DNA of 64,000 nucleotides, from contig CAMDUE010000001.1 of the NCBI GenBank assembly GCA_945877575.1, positions 124,001-188,000 on the forward strand. Direction: 5' to 3'. The position numbers and the translations under genes were made by a program. This document shows, piece by piece, positions 20,847-30,367 of this stretch. Origin of the DNA: Chitinophaga pinensis (GTDB taxonomy: Bacteria > Bacteroidota > Bacteroidia > NS11-12g > UBA955). Positions within the stretch are counted from its first letter, which is position 1. Each line of letters starts with the position of its first letter. The notes beneath the pieces were generated by a model. The model was not told the origin of the DNA. It saw nothing but the letters and a program-made list of their open reading frames with translations, and did not search any database.

Positions 20847-22726
20847 TGTTATCACACCTGATTAAATCACTAAAGAAAAACCTGCTTTCGAGTAGGTTTT
20901 TCTTGTTTTATGGTACACTGTGGTTTGTTTTTATTTTGACACAAGGCATCTTGAGAATCACCCTTAGTCTGTCATTTCCCGATGTGAAATTCATTGAACT
21001 TTGGTATTCTGGATTATCGCAAGATATATCATGGAGTTCTTACGGCTTAATTCTTGTGCTGATCATTGGGTTGGTTTCAGGAAGATTAGGTGAGAAGTTA
21101 GTATTGTTTTCATGGTTGTTAATAACAGTTTTGACCAACTTCGCTGACTTCATTTTATTGCGACAATGGGGTAGTAGAATCAATTCTCAGGCACTATTTT
21201 ACCTGAAAAATCCATCGGAAGCATTTGCTTCATTGAGTTTCTCACATTGGATTATATTAATGATTATAATCTTTTTAGTTTTCGGATTTGCTTTTTGGGG
21301 ATATTCTCAATTATCAAACTTTATAAATCCTGAGAAAAAATTTGCGCCATTTAAAATGGTTATTTTATGTGCGTTTCTTGCTGTTACCGCCAGGGGTGGT
21401 TTAGGGAAAAGTCCATTAACCATTGAAAATGCAATGCGCTTTGATTCGAATATTGAAAATCAACTCGCCATAAATAGCAGTTGGAATTTTATGTATTCCC
21501 TGATACAGGGAAATCAAATTCCCGATGTATCTCATTTCAGGGATTCTAGTTTTTTTGATTCCAACTATTATCATAAATTATTTCCAAAATCAGAAAATGA
21601 TTCACATTCATTACAGAAAACTAGACCGCATATCATTCTGATAGTTCTAGAAGGACTTTCTGCGGAATTATCTCATTTTTTTAATGGAAAAATTGCTGCG
21701 GTCACTCCCAATTTAGATCAGATTGCCCAAGAAGGACTTGCTTTCACCCGGGCATATGCCACCGGCGATCGAACTGATAAAGGTTTAGTGTCAATTTTCA
21801 GTGGTTGGCCTGGACAACCTTGGCAGGGGATGTTGGCATTTCCAGAGAAATCATCACAATTGCCAAACATAGTTTCTGATTTGAAATCACTGAAATATCA
21901 TACATCCTTTTATTACGGTTCTGATCTTCATTTTGCAAATCAGAGATTTTACTTTGAACAATCTGGAATAGATGAAATTCACGATATAAATTCACTGTCG
22001 GATAATACTAAATACAAAACAGGCAGCTGGGGTATTCAAGACGCTGATATGCTGCAAATCATTTCAAAACGCTATTTAACATCTTCTAAAGATGAAAATC
22101 CACAATTTATTAGTTTATTGACATTAAGCACTCACGATCCTTATGATGCGGTGCCTGGAAATAGAGGTTCAGATCTACAAAAGATGATTAGAACGGTTAA
22201 GTATTTGGATCATGAGTTGGGCGAGTTTTTTAGTAAAATAAAAAAATCCGATAAATATCGAAATACGTTGGTTATACTAGTTTCTGACCACGGAAAGAAT
22301 TTGGGGTCAAACCATACCAATTTTGGTCAAAAAGACTTCTTTCATATTCCAATAATTTTCACCGGTGGAGCTTTGGAGTCAACATATAGAAATAGAAGAA
22401 TAGATTATACGGTTTCACAGACGGATATATATTCAACGATGTTTCATCTGATGGGATGGAGCCAAAATGAAATTAGAAATGAAAAGTTATTTCCTAAAGG
22501 CAATCGAAGTTTACTTAGATATTCTAGACCGGCGCTTGAGGCAAATCACCCGAGATTTGCTTGGTTTAATATTCCCGGAGTTACCGGATTGATACATGAT
22601 GATGGTGCCTTTTGGCTAGGGACTGACAAAGTGTCAATTGACGCTGAAAAGCCATTAAATAAAGAAGATTCGAGCATTTTGAACTTATCAACAGTTATTG
22701 TTAATGATTTTTTTAACCTGAAATGA
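20846..22726 (+). CDS. LTA synthase-like sulfatase/alkaline-phosphatase superfamily membrane protein
   Basis: Five N-terminal TM stretches; IILIVLEGLSAE; RAYATGDRTDKGLVSIFSGWP; VILVSDHGK. Confidence 0.88.
   Translation: MLSHLIKSLKKNLLSSRFFLFYGTLWFVFILTQGILRITLSLSFPDVKFIELWYSGLSQDISWSSYGLILVLIIGLVSGRLGEKLVLFSWLLITVLTNFADFILLRQWGSRINSQALFYLKNPSEAFASLSFSHWIILMIIIFLVFGFAFWGYSQLSNFINPEKKFAPFKMVILCAFLAVTARGGLGKSPLTIENAMRFDSNIENQLAINSSWNFMYSLIQGNQIPDVSHFRDSSFFDSNYYHKLFPKSENDSHSLQKTRPHIILIVLEGLSAELSHFFNGKIAAVTPNLDQIAQEGLAFTRAYATGDRTDKGLVSIFSGWPGQPWQGMLAFPEKSSQLPNIVSDLKSLKYHTSFYYGSDLHFANQRFYFEQSGIDEIHDINSLSDNTKYKTGSWGIQDADMLQIISKRYLTSSKDENPQFISLLTLSTHDPYDAVPGNRGSDLQKMIRTVKYLDHELGEFFSKIKKSDKYRNTLVILVSDHGKNLGSNHTNFGQKDFFHIPIIFTGGALESTYRNRRIDYTVSQTDIYSTMFHLMGWSQNEIRNEKLFPKGNRSLLRYSRPALEANHPRFAWFNIPGVTGLIHDDGAFWLGTDKVSIDAEKPLNKEDSSILNLSTVIVNDFFNLK
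20873..20904 (+). terminator. Perfect hairpin AAGAAAAACCTGCT-TTCG-AGTAGGTTTTTCTT, terminator-like
   Basis: 13 Watson-Crick pairs plus one G-T, TTCG tetraloop, followed by gtttta; inside first codons of the LTAS-like ORF. Confidence 0.75.
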
Positions 22727-22793
22727 AACATTTTGTCACTTAAATACGTCTAACACTCAATTGGCATAAATATTGATTATAGATATTTTAATT

Positions 22794-23015
22794 ATGGCAC
22801 AGAAAGTAAATAAGAAATTCATCATATTGATCGGCCTGCTTGTCATTAATTTGGTCGGTTACATAGCAGCTAGTTATTATTTTGCAGACAGCAACACTCC
22901 AAAGTTATTTTCATTGGATTTTCTGCATTCAGCGGCACATTCTAGTACAAGAATTTTAAATACCGAAAGAATTTTAAACATTGGTTTAGAGTTGTTTAGA
23001 AATATCGGTAATTAA
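22794..23015 (+). CDS. Small single-TM hypothetical protein; start refined to MAQKVNKK
   Basis: 73 aa with one TM (FIILIGLLVINLVGYIAASYYF), between LTAS-like and LytS genes. Confidence 0.5.
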   Translation: MAQKVNKKFIILIGLLVINLVGYIAASYYFADSNTPKLFSLDFLHSAAHSSTRILNTERILNIGLELFRNIGN

Positions 23016-23019
23016 TCGT

Positions 23020-24063
23020 TTGCCACATCGTCAAAAAACATACCTTCAAAGACTTGAACATAACTTTCTGAGTTGGAAGTTAGACCATTTATTGTTCTGG
23101 ACTTTCTATGCATGGGTTTATAGTTTTGTATTGCCATTGGGAGTGAATTCTTTTGAGTCATTTATCATTGCTAACGGGATTTTAGTGTTGCATGCTGTAA
23201 TTGCCTATTTCAATAATGATTTCTTAATTCCGAGGTTTCTACTAAATAGGCATTATTTGATTTATCTTGTTAGCTTATCATTGGGAATTCTGAGTGTATG
23301 CTTTCCCCTGAGTATTTTAGTTCACATGGTAATTAATAATGCCGAACTTCAAAATCTTGTTTGGTCGGATACATTTTTCTTGTTCCTAGTTATCAATGTG
23401 ATTTTTTCGGTCATACTAACAATGGTGCTCAAATTAGTAAAGCAGTGGTATGGCGATCAAAAAATAAATAAAGATCTTAGGCAAATTCAATTGCAAACGG
23501 AATTGAAATTTTTAAAATCTCAGATTAACCCTCATTTCTTGTTTAATTCCTTGAATAATCTGTATGCTCTAACCTTGTCAAAATCAGATGCGGCTCCGGA
23601 GGTGGTTTTAAGATTGTCAAATATTCTTCGATACATTCTTTATGAAAGTAACCAAGGAAAAGTATCTATAAAGAAAGAAATGGCACACGTTGAAGATTAC
23701 GTATCTATTGAAAGACTTCGACTGGGTGAAAAAGTTAAAATTGACGTGAATATTGAAGAGAATTTGAATGACGAACCTGTTGAACCTATGTTATTTCTAA
23801 CGTTGGTAGAAAATGCTTTCAAACATTCAGAGTCTGTATTGCCTGATCATAGATTCATTAGATTGTTTGCCAACAAAACTCCCAAAGGTTTTCGATTTCT
23901 TATCGAAAATTCTTTCATCCCGTCGAAGAAAAACGAAGAATTAGGGGGTATCGGATTGCAAAACATAAAAAAACGACTTAATTTAATATATCCAAACGAA
24001 CATGATCTAAAATCATCTGCAAAAGATGGCGTGTATCGAGTGGATCTTATAATAAATATTTAA
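23020..24063 (+). CDS. LytS/YehU-type sensor histidine kinase (TTG start)
   Basis: His_kinase LKSQINPHFLFNSLNNLYAL; four N-terminal TMs. Confidence 0.93.
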   Translation: MPHRQKTYLQRLEHNFLSWKLDHLLFWTFYAWVYSFVLPLGVNSFESFIIANGILVLHAVIAYFNNDFLIPRFLLNRHYLIYLVSLSLGILSVCFPLSILVHMVINNAELQNLVWSDTFFLFLVINVIFSVILTMVLKLVKQWYGDQKINKDLRQIQLQTELKFLKSQINPHFLFNSLNNLYALTLSKSDAAPEVVLRLSNILRYILYESNQGKVSIKKEMAHVEDYVSIERLRLGEKVKIDVNIEENLNDEPVEPMLFLTLVENAFKHSESVLPDHRFIRLFANKTPKGFRFLIENSFIPSKKNEELGGIGLQNIKKRLNLIYPNEHDLKSSAKDGVYRVDLIINI

Positions 24064-24064
24064 C

Positions 24065-24799
24065 ATGAACAATCAAATTAAAGCTGTTATCATCGATGAC
24101 GAACCATTGGCAATTACCGTATTGGAAAGTCTTTTAAAATCATATTCTAATATTCAAATTGTTGGTGTGTTTTCTTCTACTCAAGGTCTATCGGAGCAAT
24201 TGTCATCACTCGCTCCAGATGTTGTTTTTACAGACATTCAAATGCCTGGTGAGACTGGGTTAGACTTTGTTAAAAGTCAATATCCCATGCCTTACGCAGT
24301 GATTTTTACAACAGCATTTTCAGACTATGCTGCAGAAGCCTTTGAATTTGAAGCATTAGACTACATGCTTAAGCCTATTTCACCAGACAGGTTAAATAAA
24401 GCCATTAAAAGATTAGAAGAATATCTCGAGTACAGATCTTCTATTACCGTTGAACCCGCGAATACCGAAAATGATTACGTTTATGTTAAAGTTGATGGTG
24501 AATTTCAAAAAATATTTTTTCAAGATATTCATCATATTGAAGCCTTCGCTGATTATGTAAAAATTTGGGTTTCAGCCGATAAAAGAATTGTAACCCTCCA
24601 AACGATGAGGAATATGGAAGCTGGACTGCCTAAAGACCAATTTATAAGAATTCACAGAAGTTTTATTATTGCATTAAACAAAATAAAAGCCATTCAGAAT
24701 TCAACCATTATTCTCGAAGATGGAGTAGAAGTGCCCATCGGTAAAAACTACAAAGAGGCAGTTAATTCAATATTGAGCAAGAATAGAATTAAAAACTAG
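24065..24799 (+). CDS. LytTR-family response regulator
   Basis: AVIIDDEPLAITVLESLL; DVVFTDIQMPGETG; LytTR domain IRIHRSFIIALNKI. Confidence 0.95.
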   Translation: MNNQIKAVIIDDEPLAITVLESLLKSYSNIQIVGVFSSTQGLSEQLSSLAPDVVFTDIQMPGETGLDFVKSQYPMPYAVIFTTAFSDYAAEAFEFEALDYMLKPISPDRLNKAIKRLEEYLEYRSSITVEPANTENDYVYVKVDGEFQKIFFQDIHHIEAFADYVKIWVSADKRIVTLQTMRNMEAGLPKDQFIRIHRSFIIALNKIKAIQNSTIILEDGVEVPIGKNYKEAVNSILSKNRIKN

Positions 24800-24950
24800 A
24801 TAGTAATTATTGATAATTTTAATTTTAGTCCAATTATTGTCATAAAGAAATTTTCTTATTTCCTTATAAAATAAAAACGCAAAAAGCAAGTTTATACATT
24901 ATGCTGATAAATGCATAAGTACAATATGATAAACTAATACCAAAAAGGAA

Positions 24951-25274
24951 GTGAGTAAATTAGATTACAACAAGATTAAAAATCTTGCTGCGGCGAAGAG
25001 AATCCCGATTAAAGAGTTAGCAAGATTATGTGGGTTGAGCGAACAAGGTTTTCACTACATGCTGAAAAAGCAGTCCATGAGAGTAGACACCATGGAAAAA
25101 ATATGTGAAGCCTTGGGAATATCTCCTTTTGATTTATTTGAAAATGAGGATTCCGAGAATCAATCAAATCCTTCATCAATCATTATCAGAGCAAAAGAAT
25201 CAGATTACAACGATTCTATCTTGCAAAAATTAGATGTAATCATTGAATTATTAAGATACCAGAAGGTACATTAA
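24951..25274 (+). CDS. XRE-family HTH regulator (GTG start)
   Basis: IPIKELARLCGLSEQGFHYMLKKQSMRVDTMEKICEALGISPFDLF; RBS-like aaggaag. Confidence 0.85.
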   Translation: MSKLDYNKIKNLAAAKRIPIKELARLCGLSEQGFHYMLKKQSMRVDTMEKICEALGISPFDLFENEDSENQSNPSSIIIRAKESDYNDSILQKLDVIIELLRYQKVH

Positions 25275-25282
25275 TCAATGAA

Positions 25283-26137
25283 TTAAAAACTACTGTATGT
25301 TTTGGCCGCCTCTTCCAGTAAGTCGCGGCCAATTTTTTTTCCTAATTTTTCAATGATCAACTCTGTAGGTACGTTACCTACTAGAACATCTTTGGCGAAC
25401 GGACATCCCCCGAAACCTAAAATTGCACCGTCTAACCTTCTACAGCCTCCTTTTAAAGCTGCATCTATTTTTTCATAAGATTCATCGAGGGTAGCATGAA
25501 AATGGCCTCCAATTTTCACATGAGGAAGATGCGGAATGAGTTTTTTATAAGTAGTTTCTATTTGATCTGGAGTTGCAAGGCCTGTTGTATCAGCCAAGCT
25601 GATTACCCTGATTCCTAGTCCTGCAATCTTCTCAGCCCACTCCCGAATCATTTCATTGGTGTAATCATCTCCATATGGATTTCCAAAAGCCATACTGATA
25701 TATGCAACCACTTGTTTACCCGAGGCCAAGGCAATTTCTTGTATTTTGGCCAATTGTAAAAATGCATCCTGTCGTGATTGATTGGTATTTCTCCTTTGAA
25801 AGGTTTCACTGATTGAAAAAGGATATCCCAAATATTTGATTTTGGGATAAGCAGCTGCTCTAATTGCTCCTCTTTCGTTGGCAACAATAACCAATAATTC
25901 TGTGGAGGTTTCAATTTTACTGATAGCGTCTATTACTTCGGCAGTGTCAGCCATTTGAGGCACTGCTGCCGGACTCACAAAACTTCCACAATCTAGAAAG
26001 TCAAATCCTTCGGAAAGTAACTTAGTGATGTACTTTATTTTTATTTCAGTTGGTATAAATTGCTTTATGCCTTGCATGGCATCCCTTGGGCATTCAACCA
26101 CCTCTACATTCTCACCGTTGTAATTGAAATTGCCCAT
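25283..26137 (-). CDS. Hydroxymethylglutaryl-CoA lyase
   Basis: VEVVECPRDAMQGIKQFIPTEIKIKYI; AFGNPYG; GCRRLDGAILGFGGCPFAKD. Confidence 0.92.
   Translation of the reverse strand: MGNFNYNGENVEVVECPRDAMQGIKQFIPTEIKIKYITKLLSEGFDFLDCGSFVSPAAVPQMADTAEVIDAISKIETSTELLVIVANERGAIRAAAYPKIKYLGYPFSISETFQRRNTNQSRQDAFLQLAKIQEIALASGKQVVAYISMAFGNPYGDDYTNEMIREWAEKIAGLGIRVISLADTTGLATPDQIETTYKKLIPHLPHVKIGGHFHATLDESYEKIDAALKGGCRRLDGAILGFGGCPFAKDVLVGNVPTELIIEKLGKKIGRDLLEEAAKTYSSF
25302..25340 (+). terminator. Intrinsic terminator TTGGCCGC-N15-GCGGCCAA-TTTTTTTT after the HTH gene
   Basis: 8-bp GC-rich stem followed by T8; lies in the 3' coding end of the opposing HMG-CoA lyase gene. Confidence 0.75.
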
Positions 26138-26142
26138 ATTAA

Positions 26143-28449
26143 TTATAAATGATCGAAGAAATATTGGCTAACCTTTTTGTATAAGTGAATCCTATCACGC
26201 CCTGAAACATTGTGTTTATGTCCTGGGTAGACAAAATAATCTAGATTAGGATTAGATAATTCAACTGATTTTTTAACAAACATCATACTGTGCTGCCAAA
26301 CTACAACATCGTCATCAGCTCCATGGATTTGCAACAATCTACCCTTGAGTTTTCCTGTATGGTTTAAAAGATTGTTTGCTTCATATCCTTCAGGATTTTC
26401 TTCAGGTCTATCCATGTAACGCTCTGTGTACATGATTTCGTAGTACTTCCAATCAATAACCGGCCCACCAGCAACTCCTACCTTATATTTACCTGCTTGT
26501 CTCGTCATTAAACTTGTAGTCATAAATCCGCCGAAGCTCCAACCATGAACGCCAATTCTCGATGAATCTACAAATGACTGAGATTTCAACCATTCTAGTC
26601 CTGCCAATTGATCAGACATTTCTAGAGTTCCCAATTGTCTGTGTACTGAACTTTCAAACTCAAATCCACGATGAGAAGAACCTCTATTGTCAAGGGTAAA
26701 AACAATATAACCTTGTGAAGCCATATATGCCATCCATAAGTTTCCGCCACCTAACCAAGAATTAGTCACCATTTGCGCATGAGGGCCTCCATAAACATAT
26801 ACTACCACTGGATACTTCTTTGTAGCATCAAAATTAGGAGGGTAGAAGGTTCTTGTAAACAAGGTAACCTTGTCTGTTGTATTCTCAATGCTGTTTAATT
26901 CTATTTTTCCGATATTGAAATCTTCGATGGGGTTTTTGTTTTCATAAAGCAATGAGGGAATGGAATAAACCTTTTGATCCATTTTCTCGGTCCAGTTAAT
27001 GGCAATGATTTCTCGATTGACATTGATTTGACTGCAAGTAGCCACAATAAAAGGGTTCATATTATGAAATACCAATGAAGGTGTTCCGCCCAAATTATAA
27101 TTTATCAACTCACTTTTATTCTTGGTGATATCAATTTTGAAAACGGCTCTATTCAAAGCAGTATTATATGTTCCCAAACAAATAATCGTTTTTTCATCTG
27201 GAGATAGGCCCAAAACTTCAGTTACTTCGTAAATACCTTCAGGAAGTTGAAGTTTGGTTACTTTTCCGTTTGAGTACAAATACAACTTATTGAAACCGTC
27301 AAGTTCGCTTTGCCAAATGAATTTATTTGTACTTCCAAGAAATATGGGTCCGTTTTCTGGTTCTACGTATTTAGAATCTGATTCTGAAAAATGATATTTT
27401 AACAGTTCACCAGTCTCAGAGGAGTACTCTAATAGGTCCATTTTGTTTTGATCACGATTTACACGAGCAATGAAAATGGATTTTGAATCGGGAGACCAAG
27501 TTACATTCGTTAAATATTGATCGTATTCGCCGTCTGTCTTTAAGTAAACACTTTTTCCTGTGTAAGGGTCATAAACTCCTATGGACACTGTATGACTGCT
27601 GTCTCCAGCCATGGGATATCTTATCTCTGTAGGCTTCGCAGGACGTTCGTTGATAGAAAACATTGGGTACTTTGTGACCCTACGCTCGTCCATTCGGTAA
27701 AAAGCCAATTTGTGAGCATTGGGTGACCAAAACAATCCCTTGGTGATGCCGAATTCATTTCTATGAACAGATTGTCCGTAAACAATACCTTCTTGCCCGT
27801 CAAATGTGATTTGAGTGGTTTTCTCAAAATCTGATACGTAAATATTGTGATTTTCCACATAAGCCGCCATTCTGCAGGTGGTTTTTCCCTTGGGATAAAT
27901 ACAAGCTTGGTCGGTTGTAGAGATTTCTTCGGCTACGCGGTCTTTGGATAACTTCAACATGGGGTAGGCTTCAAAACGTCCTCCGGGACGGAGAAAAAAA
28001 TTGAAAACCTGATCTCCTGCCACGAACCAGCCTGCATCTTCGGTGTCAAAATGGAAGCTTAAAAATCCAACAGTTACATCTTTTAATTTCATGGTTGCTT
28101 GCACTGAATCAAAATGAACCAAAATTTGTTCAGAATTCTTCAATTCACCCATTCCTGGATTGGCTATATAAATATGATTTCCTTTCTCCTTATTTCTAAT
28201 GTATTGATATGCAACAAACTTTGAAGAGGGGTAAGACGTGAATATGGGGCCAGAAGGGTAGTTCTTTGGATTGAATGCGTCTTCGATGGTTAAATTTCTG
28301 CCTCCTTTTTGTTCTAAGAAAACCGTATTTCTCGATTTTTCCTGCCAGTTAGGGGTTGACAATTGTCCGAAAAGAGGGAAAATGGATGTGGCTAAAAGGC
28401 ACAGACCTAAATTTTTGTTAATTACTCTCATATATCTCTTCAAAAACAT
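26143..28449 (-). CDS. DPP4-type S9 family prolyl peptidase; start refined to MFLKRYM
   Basis: Catalytic GWSFGGFMT; YVYGGPHAQ; HGADDDVV; PGHKHNV. Confidence 0.93.
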   Translation of the reverse strand: MFLKRYMRVINKNLGLCLLATSIFPLFGQLSTPNWQEKSRNTVFLEQKGGRNLTIEDAFNPKNYPSGPIFTSYPSSKFVAYQYIRNKEKGNHIYIANPGMGELKNSEQILVHFDSVQATMKLKDVTVGFLSFHFDTEDAGWFVAGDQVFNFFLRPGGRFEAYPMLKLSKDRVAEEISTTDQACIYPKGKTTCRMAAYVENHNIYVSDFEKTTQITFDGQEGIVYGQSVHRNEFGITKGLFWSPNAHKLAFYRMDERRVTKYPMFSINERPAKPTEIRYPMAGDSSHTVSIGVYDPYTGKSVYLKTDGEYDQYLTNVTWSPDSKSIFIARVNRDQNKMDLLEYSSETGELLKYHFSESDSKYVEPENGPIFLGSTNKFIWQSELDGFNKLYLYSNGKVTKLQLPEGIYEVTEVLGLSPDEKTIICLGTYNTALNRAVFKIDITKNKSELINYNLGGTPSLVFHNMNPFIVATCSQINVNREIIAINWTEKMDQKVYSIPSLLYENKNPIEDFNIGKIELNSIENTTDKVTLFTRTFYPPNFDATKKYPVVVYVYGGPHAQMVTNSWLGGGNLWMAYMASQGYIVFTLDNRGSSHRGFEFESSVHRQLGTLEMSDQLAGLEWLKSQSFVDSSRIGVHGWSFGGFMTTSLMTRQAGKYKVGVAGGPVIDWKYYEIMYTERYMDRPEENPEGYEANNLLNHTGKLKGRLLQIHGADDDVVVWQHSMMFVKKSVELSNPNLDYFVYPGHKHNVSGRDRIHLYKKVSQYFFDHL

Positions 28450-28488
28450 TTCGCAACTTTGCGATTCAATTTTGTTGCAATTTAAGAA

Positions 28489-29310
28489 ATGACAATGGAA
28501 AAGCACCGTAAACTCATCGAGGAAATTTGGGAAAACAGAGAACTTTTAAAAGAACAGACCAATGTTCTTGTGATTGAAGAGATTATTGAGTCATTAGACA
28601 AGGGCCAATTGAGAGTGGCAGAACCTTTGGATGACGGCAGTTGGCAAGTAAATGACTGGGTTAAAAAAGCCGTAATTATGTACTTTCCAACCAGGCAGAT
28701 GGAGAAATTTAATGCAGGTCCATTGGAGTTTTACGATAAAATGCCGTTAAAGAAGAATTACGATGAATTGGGTATTAGAGTAGTTCCACATGCCGTTGCA
28801 AGACATGGAGCTTTTATTGCCCCTGGTGTGATTCTTATGCCGTCTTATGTGAATATTGGAGCCTACGTAGATTCTGGAACTATGGTTGATACTTGGGCAA
28901 CAGTAGGAAGCTGCGCTCAAATTGGAAAAAATGTGCATTTGTCTGGTGGAGTAGGAATTGGCGGTGTTTTAGAACCTGTTCAAGCAGCTCCAGTAATCAT
29001 TGAAGATGGTTGCTTTGTAGGGTCTAGATGCATTGTCGTTGAAGGCGTGCATGTAGGTAAGGAGGCAGTTCTTGGTGCTGGATTGACTCTTACAATGAGT
29101 ACTAAGATTATAGATGCCAACACAGGTGAAGAATTGCCGAAAGGATACATACCTCCAAGGTCTGTGGTTATTCCTTCGAGCATCAAGAAAGAATTTAAAG
29201 GAGGTGAATTTTATGTGCCCATCGCTTTGATCATTGGTCAAAGAAAAGAAAGCACTGACCAAAAAACCACTTTGAATGATGCTTTAAGAGACTACGGGGT
29301 ATCTGTTTAA
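28489..29310 (+). CDS. dapD: 2,3,4,5-tetrahydropyridine-2,6-dicarboxylate N-succinyltransferase
   Basis: Left-handed beta helix GAYVDSGTMVDTWATVGSCAQIGKNVHLSGGVGIGGVLEP. Confidence 0.96.
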   Translation: MTMEKHRKLIEEIWENRELLKEQTNVLVIEEIIESLDKGQLRVAEPLDDGSWQVNDWVKKAVIMYFPTRQMEKFNAGPLEFYDKMPLKKNYDELGIRVVPHAVARHGAFIAPGVILMPSYVNIGAYVDSGTMVDTWATVGSCAQIGKNVHLSGGVGIGGVLEPVQAAPVIIEDGCFVGSRCIVVEGVHVGKEAVLGAGLTLTMSTKIIDANTGEELPKGYIPPRSVVIPSSIKKEFKGGEFYVPIALIIGQRKESTDQKTTLNDALRDYGVSV

Positions 29311-29322
29311 AAAGATTGTTCC

Positions 29323-30363
29323 ATGAAAATTGCTTTCGACGCAAAAAGATATTTTCACAATTCATCAGGGCTCGGGAACTACTCCCGAACCTTGGTGGAT
29401 GGTTTAAAATCAAAGTATGCATCGGAGCTTGAGTTGAATTTATTGGATAAACCCAAGGGTGCATTTCCCTGGTGGAGATCTTACGGACTTGGAAAGGCAG
29501 CCTCAAAATGGGGAGCAGATATATTTCACGGATTATCGAATGAACTGCCATTTGATTTGCCTAGATCGGTAAAAAAGGTGGTTACCATTCATGACGTCCT
29601 GTTTAAAAGCCGACCAGATGATTATCCGTTTTTTGACTCTTTGATTTATGACTTTAAAACTCAAGATGCATTAAAACGAGCGGATATCGTTATTGCTACT
29701 AGTGAATTTACCGCCTCTCAAATCAAGAAGTATTACACATCAGAGCTCGATAAGTATTACTTTCGAAAAAGATTGAATATTAAAGTTTTATATCAATCTA
29801 TTTCAACAAAATATTTAAGTGACTCTTGGGTGCCAGATTTGGAATTTCCTTATTTCATATATCACTCATCATTTGTTTCTAGGAAGAACCATTTGAATTT
29901 GATTAATGCCTTTTCCAAAGTCTGTCATTTGTTTCCACATAACCTAATTTTAGCAGGAAAAGGCAATTTGGAGCAAGATCTAAGAAAGCTTGTTGAAGGT
30001 TTGAATTTAACTGATCGAGTGCTTTTTTATCAATATCCCTCAGATGAACAACTAGAGAAATTATTGATACAGAGTTCAGGATTTATTTATCCATCTTTTT
30101 CTGAGGGATTTGGAATTCCGTTAGTAGAAGCGGCAACCATTGGAATTCCAATGGCTATTTCAAAAATCCCAGTATTTCAAGAGTTGATAAATGGCGTAGA
30201 ATCGGTTATTTGGTTTGATCCAAAAAATGTGACAGATATTTCCCAGTCTATTTTACAACTCGTACAATCAAAACATCCCGACTATACTAAATTACTGACC
30301 AAAATGGATGCGACAAACATCAGTAATCAGTATTACGAACTGTATCAATCGCTCCTAGACTAA
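29323..30363 (+). CDS. Glycosyltransferase family 4/group 1
   Basis: FDAKRYFHNSSGLGNYSRTL; YPSFSEGFGIPLVEAATIGIPMAIS. Confidence 0.9.
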   Translation: MKIAFDAKRYFHNSSGLGNYSRTLVDGLKSKYASELELNLLDKPKGAFPWWRSYGLGKAASKWGADIFHGLSNELPFDLPRSVKKVVTIHDVLFKSRPDDYPFFDSLIYDFKTQDALKRADIVIATSEFTASQIKKYYTSELDKYYFRKRLNIKVLYQSISTKYLSDSWVPDLEFPYFIYHSSFVSRKNHLNLINAFSKVCHLFPHNLILAGKGNLEQDLRKLVEGLNLTDRVLFYQYPSDEQLEKLLIQSSGFIYPSFSEGFGIPLVEAATIGIPMAISKIPVFQELINGVESVIWFDPKNVTDISQSILQLVQSKHPDYTKLLTKMDATNISNQYYELYQSLLD

Positions 30364-30367
30364 AGTC

